A stretch of DNA of 51,702 nt. Source: Acidimicrobiia bacterium (GTDB taxonomy: Bacteria > Actinomycetota > Acidimicrobiia > IMCC26256 > PALSA-555). The notes beneath the pieces are model-generated. The model was not told the origin of the DNA. It did no database searches and saw only the letters and a list, made by a program, of their open reading frames with translations. This document shows positions 25,216 to 32,669 of this stretch, in pieces (the stretch's first letter is position 1; each line of letters begins with the position of its first letter). The DNA is taken from contig SHUY01000004.1 of NCBI GenBank assembly GCA_009694435.1, forward strand, positions 1 to 51,702, given 5' to 3'. A program made the position numbers and the translations under genes.

Positions 25216-26064
25216 TTATAACCCGCCCGCCACCAATACCAGTTCGGTGAGCGCTCCTAGCGTGACCCCCGCGAATAAGCCTACGTAGAGCATCTCTTTG
25301 TGGCCATGCTTGATAGCTACGCCAACCAAAGTGACGACCACATAAAGAATCGATCCGGCGGCTAAGCCCAAGAAAAGCAACTCAAGGTTTTCGTTGACAA
25401 AAGACTGGCCGATAATGGTGCCCAAGAAAGTTGGCAGGCCGGCGATGACTCCCAAGACGAAAAGAAATCCCCAACTCGGACGATCGGTCTCACCCGCTAA
25501 CGGGGCGACAATGCCAAAACCTTCGGTCGCGTTATGCAGGGCAAAGCCCACCACCAACAACACCGCCAAACTCAGTTGATCACTGGCCGCAATTTGTCCG
25601 ATCGCGAGTCCTTCCGCGAGGTTGTGCACCCCAATCCCTACTGCGATCAAAACCGACAGGCGTTTGGTGTCAGAAAGAGCGTGGAACTTGCGCAGGGTGC
25701 CAAACTCTTGTACCGCAGCCGCCCCAGGGCCAAGCGAGGATTTACGCCGACGCGCCATCTGGCGGTCGTAGCCCACAAGTCCCATCAGCCCTAAAGCGAA
25801 AGCGCCGAAGAAAAGAACGGTTCGCACCGCGAACTCACCCCAAGTGCCCGAAGTTTTAGTCGTGACATCAAGTAAGGCTTCTTCAACCGGCTCAAAGCCG
25901 TGGACGAAGGTTTCGATGAGCAAAAACAGCAAAACTCCCGCCGAAGCGGCATTGAGGAGAGTAGAGACCGAGACTTTGAGTTTGCGAATACGTCCGACCG
26001 GTAGACCGATAAAAATCGTTATACCGGCTATAGCCCCTAGGAGGGCGATCTGAGTGCTGGACAT
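25216..26064 (-). CDS. ZIP-family divalent metal transporter
   Basis: 282 residues with about eight hydrophobic segments. The transport-site motifs of the ZIP family are present: HNLAEGLAIG in one helix (about 148-157) and HNATEGFGIV in the next (about 178-187), with metal-binding His, Asn and Glu. A basic, variable loop (QMARRRKSS) precedes them. ZIP proteins import zinc, manganese or iron into the cytoplasm. The neighbouring DtxR/MntR-type gene and the palindrome at 26082-26112 in its promoter suggest metal-repressed uptake, with manganese or iron the likely substrate. The ATG has an AGGAG Shine-Dalgarno 8 bases upstream. Confidence 0.9.
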   Translation of the reverse strand: MSSTQIALLGAIAGITIFIGLPVGRIRKLKVSVSTLLNAASAGVLLFLLIETFVHGFEPVEEALLDVTTKTSGTWGEFAVRTVLFFGAFALGLMGLVGYDRQMARRRKSSLGPGAAAVQEFGTLRKFHALSDTKRLSVLIAVGIGVHNLAEGLAIGQIAASDQLSLAVLLVVGFALHNATEGFGIVAPLAGETDRPSWGFLFVLGVIAGLPTFLGTIIGQSFVNENLELLFLGLAAGSILYVVVTLVGVAIKHGHKEMLYVGLFAGVTLGALTELVLVAGGL

Positions 26065-26081
26065 TTTTGGCTCCTGTCTCT

Positions 26082-26112
26082 ATTTACTAAGGGCAACCTT
26101 ACCTAAGTAAAT
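26082..26112. promoter_or_regulatory. Candidate DtxR/MntR-family operator (metal box)
   Basis: ATTTACTAAGG, 9 bases, then CCTAAGTAAAT: an 11-bp inverted repeat with one mismatch. On the minus strand the core (26088-26106) reads TTAGGTAAGGTTGCCCTTA, matching the DtxR/IdeR 19-bp consensus at 14 positions. It lies 18 bases upstream of the ZIP gene and upstream of the divergent membrane-protein promoter. Confidence 0.65.
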
Positions 26113-26133
26113 ACCCTTGGTCAAGTCCGCCTC

Positions 26134-26139
26134 TAGGAT
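26134..26139 (+). promoter_or_regulatory. -10 element for a probable leaderless membrane-protein transcript
   Basis: TAGGAT fits TANNNT and ends exactly 6 bases before the ATG at 26146; no Shine-Dalgarno is present. Confidence 0.6.
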
Positions 26140-26145
26140 AATTAG

Positions 26146-26778
26146 ATGCCTCTCTCGCTTAAAGAGAACCTCGAGATAATCGCCGGGATGGTGGCCATAT
26201 TCGTCCTCGACGTAGTGGCCGGAGCCGAGATCAGTTACGGCAGCGTCTTCAGCTCTTCGGCTTCTCAGACCATCGGAATCATTAATGACATCGGAGCAGT
26301 CATATTCGTCATCATCACCGTGCTCACGATAATCGCCATTTTGATTAACCGCCGTAGCGTCGTTTTGCGAATTTTTGTACTTTACTTAATTGTCGCCACC
26401 GTTCAAACCGTGGCCAACATTGCCGCGCTGCTAGTTACCACTCACGTGCGAAACGACAACTACCTCTGGGGGCTTTTCGATATTGGCGCGGCGTATTTGA
26501 TGATCGTCTCGGTCTTTACCGGATGGTACTGGGTGTCTGATCGACTGATAAAAAATGGAGCGTTCGTATTTCCCGCGCGCGATAACCAAGAACCGCCCCA
26601 GCCAAACTTGATCGACTATTTGTTTATCGCCTTCAACACCAACGCTACTTTTGGACCAACGAGTGAGTCGGTAGTTTCTCGTCGAGTAAAACTTATAATG
26701 ATGTCGCAAACCACAATGTCATTAGTGATTTTGTTAGTCTTAGTAGCCCGAATCATAGGACTACAACGAACCGGCTAA
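26146..26778 (+). CDS. Multi-pass membrane protein, DUF1345-like
   Basis: 210 residues with about five hydrophobic segments (near 12-30, 47-68, 73-98, 108-128 and 185-206). The C-terminal part (IDYLFIAFNTNATFGPTSESVVSRRVKLIMMSQ, split over residues about 155-190) resembles the DUF1345 family: a membrane-dipping F-x-T-x-x-T-F-G-x-x-S-like turn, then an Arg pair, then a helix that starts with a polar stretch. This looks like a two-helix ion-channel pore, but the canonical K+ filter is absent. Function is unknown. It sits behind the metal-box palindrome and may belong to the same regulon as the ZIP transporter. Confidence 0.65.
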   Translation: MPLSLKENLEIIAGMVAIFVLDVVAGAEISYGSVFSSSASQTIGIINDIGAVIFVIITVLTIIAILINRRSVVLRIFVLYLIVATVQTVANIAALLVTTHVRNDNYLWGLFDIGAAYLMIVSVFTGWYWVSDRLIKNGAFVFPARDNQEPPQPNLIDYLFIAFNTNATFGPTSESVVSRRVKLIMMSQTTMSLVILLVLVARIIGLQRTG

Positions 26779-26779
26779 C

Positions 26780-27055
26780 TCAGCCCCCAGCCACGGCCGG
26801 AATAATGCTCACCGTCTGGCCGTCACGCAGTTCGGTGTTGAGCCCGTCGAGAAAGCGAATATCTTCTTCCCCGACAAAGATATTTACGAAACGGCGAAGA
26901 TTTCCAGTTTCATCGTAAAGTCGATTGGAAAATTCCGAGTTGACTCCATTTAGAGCTACCAATGCTTCCCCGACCGAATTCGCCTCCACCGTTACCTCCG
27001 ACTCACCATCACAGAGTGAACGAAGTTGAGTGGGGATTCTCACATTTATCGTCAT
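26780..27055 (-). CDS. cysO: CysO-like MoaD/ThiS sulfur-carrier protein
   Basis: 91 residues with a beta-grasp fold pattern and the C-terminal PAVAGG whose last Gly is activated to a thiocarboxylate in this family. Segments NVRIPTQLRSL, RRFVNIFVGEEDIRFLDGL and DGQTVSIIPAVAGG closely follow mycobacterial CysO. The frame opens at a TTG at 27061, but an AGGAGG placed 8 bases before the ATG at 27055 decides the start. It lies 25 bases downstream of the ThrC-like gene and shares its SAM riboswitch. In mycobacteria CysO-thiocarboxylate feeds CysM; here the partner is the ThrC-like enzyme. The Mec+ peptidase and the activating MoeZ/MoeB enzyme are not in the window. Confidence 0.9.
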   Translation of the reverse strand: MTINVRIPTQLRSLCDGESEVTVEANSVGEALVALNGVNSEFSNRLYDETGNLRRFVNIFVGEEDIRFLDGLNTELRDGQTVSIIPAVAGG

Positions 27056-27080
27056 AATCAATTCCTCCTAGACGTTGGGC

Positions 27081-28325
27081 TCAACGGCCCGGTTGGGTTT
27101 CGGGAAACGCGTCCGCAAACGCTTGTCGGGTAGGGGCGATTACCGCCGTCGGGCCCGACCCCGGGCCAGCAACCGCATCAAGGGTTTTTAGCCCGTGGCC
27201 GGTTACGTAAAGCACCACCCGCTCGTCGGGCCGCACGACCCCTTCTTCGGCCAAACGCTTCAGCGAAGCAACCGTCACTCCCGCGGCGGTTTCGCCGAAG
27301 ATTCCCTCGGTGCGGGCCAATAGACGAATACCCTCCACGATCTCGTCGTCAGTTACCGCAGCAATGCCCCCGCGGGTTTCTCGCACTGCGTCGAGGGCGT
27401 GGTATCCGTCGGCGGGGTTGCCGATCGCCAACGACTTGGCGATGGTGGCGGGCTTGACCGGATTAATAACTTGTGCGTTATCGGCGAACGCAGTGGCTAC
27501 GGGCGAACACCCCTGCGCCTGGGCACCAGATATTCGCACTCCGGGTTTTTCGTTGAGCAAACCCACGGAGAATAAGTCGTCGAAGCCGGCCCGGATTTTG
27601 GTAAGCAAAGATCCACTTGCTACTGGGACCACCACATGATCAGGAGTCTCCCAGCCCAGTTGTTCGGACGTTTCGTAAGCCAAAGTTTTCGACCCTTCAG
27701 CATAAAACGGTCGCAAGTTAATGTTGGCGAAACCCCACGACTGCTCAGCGGCGATTTCTGCACACAGACGGTTTACGTCGTCATAGTTACCATCAACCGC
27801 GACCACGTTCGCGCCGTAAATAGCAGTAGTGGCAATCTTGGCGAATTCAAGATCCGCGGGGATAAACACGTAACTGGTCAAGCCCGCCCGAGCCGCCGCT
27901 GCGGCCACCGCATTGGCTAGGTTGCCCGTTGAGGCACAAGCCAAAGTTTTGATGCCAAACTCCAGCGCTTTAGCCAGCGCCACTGCCACCACTCGATCTT
28001 TGAACGAGTTGGTGGGGTTGCGAGTATCGTCCTTGACCCACACTTCACCCAAGCCCAACTCACTGGCCAAGCGATCGGCTCGTACTAGCGGGGTGTAACC
28101 CACCCGAGCGCTGGCGTCACCCGGTGGATCGACCGGCAAGAGATCGCGATAGCGCCAAATCGACGGCGGCCCGGCGGCAATCGATTCCCGCGACACTGTG
28201 GCGCGCTGCGCTTCGGTGTCGTAGGCCACCCCAAGCGGACCGAAACAAAATTCACAGGTGTAAATCGGCGCTATCGGATACTGGTGGCCACATTCACGGC
28301 ATACCAACGTCTGTACATGAGCCAT
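27081..28325 (-). CDS. Threonine-synthase-like PLP enzyme, possible homocysteine synthase (MetM-like)
   Basis: 414 residues from the ATG at 28325, which has a GGAGGGAG Shine-Dalgarno; the frame stays open upstream but that part is the riboswitch leader. The N-terminus is a zinc ribbon (CRECGH at about residues 8-13, CEFCFG near 25-30). The PLP lysine lies in NPTNSFKDRVV, with the phosphate loop in ASTGNLANAVAA, so it is a fold-type II enzyme of the ThrC family using O-phosphohomoserine. Control by a SAM riboswitch and coupling to a CysO-like sulfur carrier point to methionine rather than threonine synthesis: the enzyme may replace the phosphate with sulfur from the thiocarboxylate to make homocysteine. 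That role is inference; plain threonine synthase is the alternative. Confidence 0.88.
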   Translation of the reverse strand: MAHVQTLVCRECGHQYPIAPIYTCEFCFGPLGVAYDTEAQRATVSRESIAAGPPSIWRYRDLLPVDPPGDASARVGYTPLVRADRLASELGLGEVWVKDDTRNPTNSFKDRVVAVALAKALEFGIKTLACASTGNLANAVAAAAARAGLTSYVFIPADLEFAKIATTAIYGANVVAVDGNYDDVNRLCAEIAAEQSWGFANINLRPFYAEGSKTLAYETSEQLGWETPDHVVVPVASGSLLTKIRAGFDDLFSVGLLNEKPGVRISGAQAQGCSPVATAFADNAQVINPVKPATIAKSLAIGNPADGYHALDAVRETRGGIAAVTDDEIVEGIRLLARTEGIFGETAAGVTVASLKRLAEEGVVRPDERVVLYVTGHGLKTLDAVAGPGSGPTAVIAPTRQAFADAFPETQPGR

Positions 28326-28469
28326 CGGGCTCTCCCTCCACTCGGGTACCCCGCTTCTCCGTTTACGGAAAAACCGCGGCACCACTATTCGGTGAAGACG
28401 AGCAGAAACGCCCGTCCTCCAATTCGACGCGCTCATAAAACGCTTCAAACGGAGGACCGTTCTCAGCAA

Positions 28470-28572
28470 CTCATCGTTCAGGCATTGGCACCTGGTCTCT
28501 GCTTCCCCTAGGGGTTGCAAACACTGGTTGCCGCGGCTTCTACGGGCCTGTCCCTCAGCCGCTCTCGATGAG
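28470..28572 (-). ncRNA. SAM riboswitch (S-box, SAM-I/IV clan)
   Basis: The minus strand holds the S-box core: P1 CTCATCG (28572-28566) pairs perfectly with CGATGAG (28476-28470); the kink-turn strand GGCTGAGGGACAGGCCCG is followed by AGAAGCCGCGGCAACC, then the P4 hairpin CAGGTGCCAATGCCTG. The start of the ThrC-like gene is 144 bases downstream of the aptamer. In the leader TCCTCC (28453-28458 region) could pair either with GGAGGAC near 28414-28420 or with the gene's GGAGGGAG Shine-Dalgarno, which suggests control of translation. SAM binding would switch off the ThrC-like/CysO operon. Confidence 0.9.
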
Positions 28573-28589
28573 CGCGTTGTTCAAGGTAA

Positions 28590-28619
28590 ACAATAATCAC
28601 AAAGCGAACCAAGCGTCAA
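28590..28619 (-). promoter_or_regulatory. Promoter of the riboswitch-controlled operon
   Basis: On the minus strand TTGACG (28619-28614), 18 bases, TATTGT (28595-28590). The start site would fall about 10 bases before P1 of the riboswitch. Confidence 0.7.
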
Positions 28620-28651
28620 GTTTTTTTCTTTGGTTTCGCCGATCGAGGCCT

Positions 28652-28657
28652 ACCATA
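28652..28657 (+). promoter_or_regulatory. -10 element for a probable leaderless gpgS transcript
   Basis: TACCAT ends exactly 6 bases before the ATG at 28664. TTGGTT at 28630-28635, 16 bases upstream, may serve as the -35. No Shine-Dalgarno is present. Confidence 0.6.
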
Positions 28658-28663
28658 TAGGTG

Positions 28664-29590
28664 ATGTCTGCTGCCCGATCTTCCTCGCACCCTCTTGACC
28701 CTCATCTGCTCAACGATCTGCGGCAAGAGCTAAACACCACGATCACAGTCTGTTTACCGGCCAAAAACGAAGAGGCCACTGTCGGCCAGATCGTGGCCTC
28801 AGTGCGGCGCAACCTGATGGAAAAAACCGGCCTGATCAGTGAGGTCGTAGTCATGGACGACAACTCCACCGACGGCACCGCCGAGGCCGCCCAGTGGGAA
28901 GGAGCCAAAGTTTTTCGCGTCAGTGAAGTTCTCCCCGCACTCCCGCCCGGCACGGGCAAAGGAAACGCGCTGTGGCTATCGCTAGCAGTAACCGAAGGCG
29001 ACATCATCTGTTGGATCGACGCCGATGTACGCAACTTTCAACCCCACTTTGTTACCGGCCTGATTGAACCACTCTTGCGCGACTCCGCGGTGCAGTTGGT
29101 CAAGGGCTATTACCGCCGCCCGCTTCACGGCGAGCCTAACGGTGGCGGTCGAGTTACCGAACTTCTCGCCCGACCAGTCATCTCCGCCCTGTTCGGCGAA
29201 TTGACCGGAATCATTCAGCCCCTATCGGGTGAATACGCCGGCCGACGCAGCCAACTCGAAGCGATTCCTTTTGTCGAGAGCTGGGGGGTCGAACTTGGAC
29301 TCCTCATCGACATCGCTCAGCAATCGGGGGTAGACGCTATTGCCCAAGCCGACCTCGGAGTGCGGGAGCACCGCAACCGCAATCTTGACGAACTTGGGCC
29401 CCAAGCAATGGAAGTGTTAGTCACCGCTTTACGGCGCACCGGATTAGACCCCGAACGGATAGGTACTCAGTTGGCCCGCTTTACCGCCGACTACGACCCC
29501 TCATTCGTAACGCTCGAAACGGGCGAACGGCCTCCGATGAACACCGTTAAGGCCTACCAAGAGATCCGGTCTCGCTCGGCGAGGAAATAA
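28664..29590 (+). CDS. gpgS: Glucosyl-3-phosphoglycerate synthase
   Basis: 308 residues of a GT-A glycosyltransferase (GT81). The sequence VCLPAKNEEATVGQIV opens the nucleotide-binding fold; the metal-binding DxD motif is in CWIDADVRNFQP near residue 119, and the acceptor region includes PLSGEYAGRR and SWGVELGLLIDIA, as in GpgS. It transfers glucose from NDP-glucose to 3-phosphoglycerate, the first step to the compatible solute glucosylglycerate or to methylglucose lipopolysaccharide. The matching phosphatase GpgP is not obvious, though OtsB lies 5 kb away. A GTG three bases upstream is possible, but the -10 spacing favours the ATG. Confidence 0.93.
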   Translation: MSAARSSSHPLDPHLLNDLRQELNTTITVCLPAKNEEATVGQIVASVRRNLMEKTGLISEVVVMDDNSTDGTAEAAQWEGAKVFRVSEVLPALPPGTGKGNALWLSLAVTEGDIICWIDADVRNFQPHFVTGLIEPLLRDSAVQLVKGYYRRPLHGEPNGGGRVTELLARPVISALFGELTGIIQPLSGEYAGRRSQLEAIPFVESWGVELGLLIDIAQQSGVDAIAQADLGVREHRNRNLDELGPQAMEVLVTALRRTGLDPERIGTQLARFTADYDPSFVTLETGERPPMNTVKAYQEIRSRSARK

Positions 29591-29657
29591 CTAATACCCT
29601 CAAGGCGATAAGCCCAAGGCCCAGCACTTACCGGGCCCGTAAAAGGAGGTTCGTTTA

Positions 29658-30278
29658 ATGCCCCGACTCCGCCAAGTTCGACGCGACCAGGCCGACCCCA
29701 TCGCGCTTGCCCTCTACGACTTCATGTTCGGACCCGACCGTTGCCCAGTAGAAACCCCGGGCACCGCCACCGGCGCCCCCGGTGATTGGTGGACGGTCTT
29801 CGCTCTCGTGCCCGACGTTTTTTCCCACGCGGTTGGGGGCTTCGCGCTTTACCAAAGTCCAGATCGCCTGCTTGACCCCCAGTTGCGCGAACTCGGCCAA
29901 ACGCGTGTGGGCTGGGCTCGCGCCAGTCAGTTTGTTTTTTCCCAACACTGCAAATCGTGTCGCACGGCCGGGATTAGTGAAGAGAAAATCGCCGCCATCC
30001 CAAGTTGGTCGGTGGCCCAATGTTTCTCGCCCATCGAACGCGCGGTGCTCGCCTACACCGACGCTCTGGTCTACGACGGTGGTCGAGTGGCCGATGGAGT
30101 TTTCGATGCCCTGCGGGCCGAACTTTCCGACGAAGAGATCCTTGAACTCACCTACATAACCGCCCTCTACGACATGCACGGGGTTATGTCGCGCGCGCTG
30201 CGCACTGAGTTCGATGACCGAGAAGAACCAATAGTCGAAATCCCCGCCCCGGGTGACGACCAAACCTTTCGGGTTTAG
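29658..30278 (+). CDS. Carboxymuconolactone-decarboxylase/AhpD-like protein
   Basis: 206 residues, all-helical, of the CMD/AhpD superfamily. The redox pair CKSC (about residues 96-99) is in SQFVFSQHCKSCRTAG, the position of the AhpD active-site CxxC, with the His just before the first Cys. A typical tail follows (ALYDMHGVMSRALRTEF). AhpD-like proteins are thiol-disulfide reductases or peroxidase partners; others are decarboxylases. There is no ahpC nearby. A strong AAAAGGAGG Shine-Dalgarno lies 8 bases before the ATG. The stop overlaps the convergent glycerate kinase stop by 4 bases. Confidence 0.85.
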   Translation: MPRLRQVRRDQADPIALALYDFMFGPDRCPVETPGTATGAPGDWWTVFALVPDVFSHAVGGFALYQSPDRLLDPQLRELGQTRVGWARASQFVFSQHCKSCRTAGISEEKIAAIPSWSVAQCFSPIERAVLAYTDALVYDGGRVADGVFDALRAELSDEEILELTYITALYDMHGVMSRALRTEFDDREEPIVEIPAPGDDQTFRV

Positions 30279-31291
30279 TTCAGGGCCCGACCAAGCGATT
30301 CTGCGGCGGCTTCTATGAGCCCAACCGCGTCACGAAACGAGTCTTGTTTTTCTCGCGCGAGGTCGACCAAGGCGATCGCTTGCACCCCATCGTCCCCAAG
30401 AGTTTGCCGGGCCGAAGGGCTGATCTGACCCGCGATCACTACTCGATTAGCCACCTTGCGTTCACGGGCCAAAGACAAAACTTCGCCCACCGCTTTACCC
30501 GAAAAAGTCGAATTATCAGCTGACCCTTCACCGGTAATCACCAAATCAGCCGAAGCCATAATCTCATCAAGCCCAGTGGCATTAGCAACCACGGAAAAGC
30601 CCGACTCTAAGCGCGCGCCAATCGCGGCGAGACCGCCGGCGAGACCGCCGGCCGCACCGGCTCGGGGCAAAACTGTTACATCGATACCCGTGCGGTGAAA
30701 ATACTCTTGCGCCACCGTAGAAAGTCGGCGCGACAACAACTCAACTTGGGCCGCAGTAGCACCTTTTTGCGGGCCAAACTCGCGCGCGGCATCTAAAAAA
30801 TATGTTTCGACATCACACGCCACCGAAACATCGAGTCCCGCCAAAGACCAAGCCAAAGTTTGCACGGCCGCAAGACCACCGTCAGTGGTAGCCGACCCCC
30901 CCACGCCCACCACAATTCGACGCGCCCCGGCACGACTAGCGGCCGCGATCAATTCACCAGTGCCTCGAGTTGATGCCCGCAACGCGTCTCGATTAGTACA
31001 CCGCGCCAATCCACTAGCCTGCGCCATTTCTATAACCGCAGTACCGTCAGGCAGAACTCCGTAATCGGCCAGCACTAAATCACCCAACGGACCCGTCACC
31101 TCGACTGAACGCCGAGAGCCCCCACTCACCGCCAGCAAAACATCGAGAGTGCCTTCCCCACCGTCAGCAATAGGAACCTCGGTGATAGCGGTCAAACCTG
31201 CCGCCCGCAGCCCTCGGGCCATGGCTGCGGCCGCGGCCGCGGCCGATAGAGAGCCTCTAAATTTATCGGGGCACACCACTACTGAGAGCAT
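30275..31291 (-). CDS. Glycerate kinase (GK-I family)
   Basis: 338 residues from the ATG at 31291, giving the usual start MLSVVVCPDKFRGSLSA; the frame is open to a GTG at 31336, which seems too early. Family motifs are the N-terminal CPDKFRGSLSAAAAA, PIADGGEGTLDVL near 42-54, a Gly-rich GVGGSATTDGG near 130-140, and DLVITGEGSADNST near 250-263. The enzyme phosphorylates D-glycerate. Next to gpgS this would return glycerate released from glucosylglycerate to phosphoglycerate, though it may equally serve glyoxylate metabolism. Two low-complexity runs are visible: seven Ala near residue 22 and an LAGG duplication near 215. Confidence 0.92.
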   Translation of the reverse strand: MLSVVVCPDKFRGSLSAAAAAAAMARGLRAAGLTAITEVPIADGGEGTLDVLLAVSGGSRRSVEVTGPLGDLVLADYGVLPDGTAVIEMAQASGLARCTNRDALRASTRGTGELIAAASRAGARRIVVGVGGSATTDGGLAAVQTLAWSLAGLDVSVACDVETYFLDAAREFGPQKGATAAQVELLSRRLSTVAQEYFHRTGIDVTVLPRAGAAGGLAGGLAAIGARLESGFSVVANATGLDEIMASADLVITGEGSADNSTFSGKAVGEVLSLARERKVANRVVIAGQISPSARQTLGDDGVQAIALVDLAREKQDSFRDAVGLIEAAAESLGRALN

Positions 31292-31356
31292 CCGAATAGA
31301 TTGGTCTAAATCGACTGAGAGATGCTCAGCGGCCACCAGACTTGAGGAGGAATAAG

Positions 31357-32667
31357 TTGCCCGTACTCGAGCGAGTACCGCTGCTAGAAAAGGACCTCAA
31401 AGACTACGCGGCCGTGGTCGGAGATGAGGTAATTGAAGAGATTCGGACTTTGGCCGAGCCGCTCCAAGGAGCCCGCGTGCTCCACCTCAACGCCACGGCC
31501 TACGGAGGCGGAGTCGCGGAATTGCTCGCCACTCATGTCCCCTTGCTCCGCAGCGTGGGCGTCGATGCCGAGTGGCACGTGATGCAAGGTAGCGACGAAT
31601 TTTTTGCTATTACCAAACAAGTTCATAACGGACTTCAAGGGGCCGACATTGCCTGGACCGCAGCAATGCAACGCGTCTACCTCGAACGAGTACTCGATAA
31701 CTCACTCGCGTTCGAAGATGAATGGGACTTCGTAGTAGTGCATGATCCACAGCCAGCGGCGATTTTAAGTTTCTTGCACGGATCTCGTCTTGGTGTAGAC
31801 CCGACAAAATGGATATGGCGATGCCACATCGACTTAACCGCGGCTAACGAAAAAGTATGGAACTTCTTTCGTCCTTTCATTGAGCAGTACGACGCGTCAG
31901 TTTGGACAATGCCCGAATTCGTTCCTAATTCTTTGAGCACAGAAAATATTATGTACGCCCCACCGTGCATAGACCCGTTATCGGTAAAAAATCTCGATCT
32001 AGCTCTTCCGTTCTGTGAAGAGATTTTGCGCCAGTACGGAATAGATCCGGCTCGGCCTATCGTGTGTCAAGTCAGTCGCTTCGACCCGTGGAAGGACCCC
32101 ATCGGCGTAGTTGACGCCTACCGCATGGTGCGGGAAAAAATTCCTGACGCCCAGTTAGTGCTCGCGGGGTCTATGGCCACCGACGACCCCGAAAGTTTTC
32201 AAGTCTGGGAAGAGATAGAACAAGCCCGGGCCGGAGATCACGACATTCACCTGCTTTCCAATCTTCACCAAGTCGGTGCCGTACAGATCAACGCTTTTCA
32301 GCGCATGGCGAGCGTTATGGTGCAAAAATCGATCCGAGAAGGTTTTGGGCTCACCGTTAGCGAGGCCCTTTGGAAAGGCCGCCCCGTAGTGGGCGGGCGG
32401 GCGGGCGGGATCACCCTACAAATTCGTGAAGGGTACGACGGATTCCTCGTGGACTCAGTAGAAGCGTGCGCAGAAAAAATAATCCACTTGCTCGGCGACC
32501 CCGATGGATCAACAGCAATGGGTGAGCAAGGTCGCGAGCACGTGCGAGAGAACTTCCTCTCCACCCGTGAATTGCGTGATTGGCTATCGCTCTTTGGCCA
32601 ACTTAAGTCGGGAGCCGCAATCGCCTCACCATCCAAGTCGTACGGATTTGCCCCGGAGAAAAAATAG
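31357..32667 (+). CDS. Trehalose-synthase-type glycosyltransferase (TreT-like, GT4)
   Basis: 436 residues. The start is a TTG at 31357 chosen because GAGGAGG lies 6 bases upstream; the frame also opens at a TTG at 31342 but that would place the ribosome-binding site inside the gene. The order of motifs matches TreT: HLNATAYGGGVAELL near 45-59, VVVHDPQPAAIL near 125-136, VCQVSRFDPWKDP for the second Rossmann domain, and the GT4 EGFGLTVSE motif near 330. TreT makes trehalose from NDP-glucose and glucose; related enzymes use other acceptors. The GT20 gene starts 2 bases after its stop, so both are cotranscribed. Confidence 0.86.
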   Translation: MPVLERVPLLEKDLKDYAAVVGDEVIEEIRTLAEPLQGARVLHLNATAYGGGVAELLATHVPLLRSVGVDAEWHVMQGSDEFFAITKQVHNGLQGADIAWTAAMQRVYLERVLDNSLAFEDEWDFVVVHDPQPAAILSFLHGSRLGVDPTKWIWRCHIDLTAANEKVWNFFRPFIEQYDASVWTMPEFVPNSLSTENIMYAPPCIDPLSVKNLDLALPFCEEILRQYGIDPARPIVCQVSRFDPWKDPIGVVDAYRMVREKIPDAQLVLAGSMATDDPESFQVWEEIEQARAGDHDIHLLSNLHQVGAVQINAFQRMASVMVQKSIREGFGLTVSEALWKGRPVVGGRAGGITLQIREGYDGFLVDSVEACAEKIIHLLGDPDGSTAMGEQGREHVRENFLSTRELRDWLSLFGQLKSGAAIASPSKSYGFAPEKK

Positions 32668-32669
32668 GA

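Noticed and set aside
28326-28520. N-terminal extension of the ThrC-like gene by 65 codons
   Set aside because: The extension covers the riboswitch 3' side and leader; the ATG at 28325 has a clear Shine-Dalgarno and starts the conserved zinc ribbon.
31226-31245. GCGGCC repeats in the glycerate kinase gene as a regulatory repeat
   Set aside because: They simply encode a run of alanines near the N-terminus.
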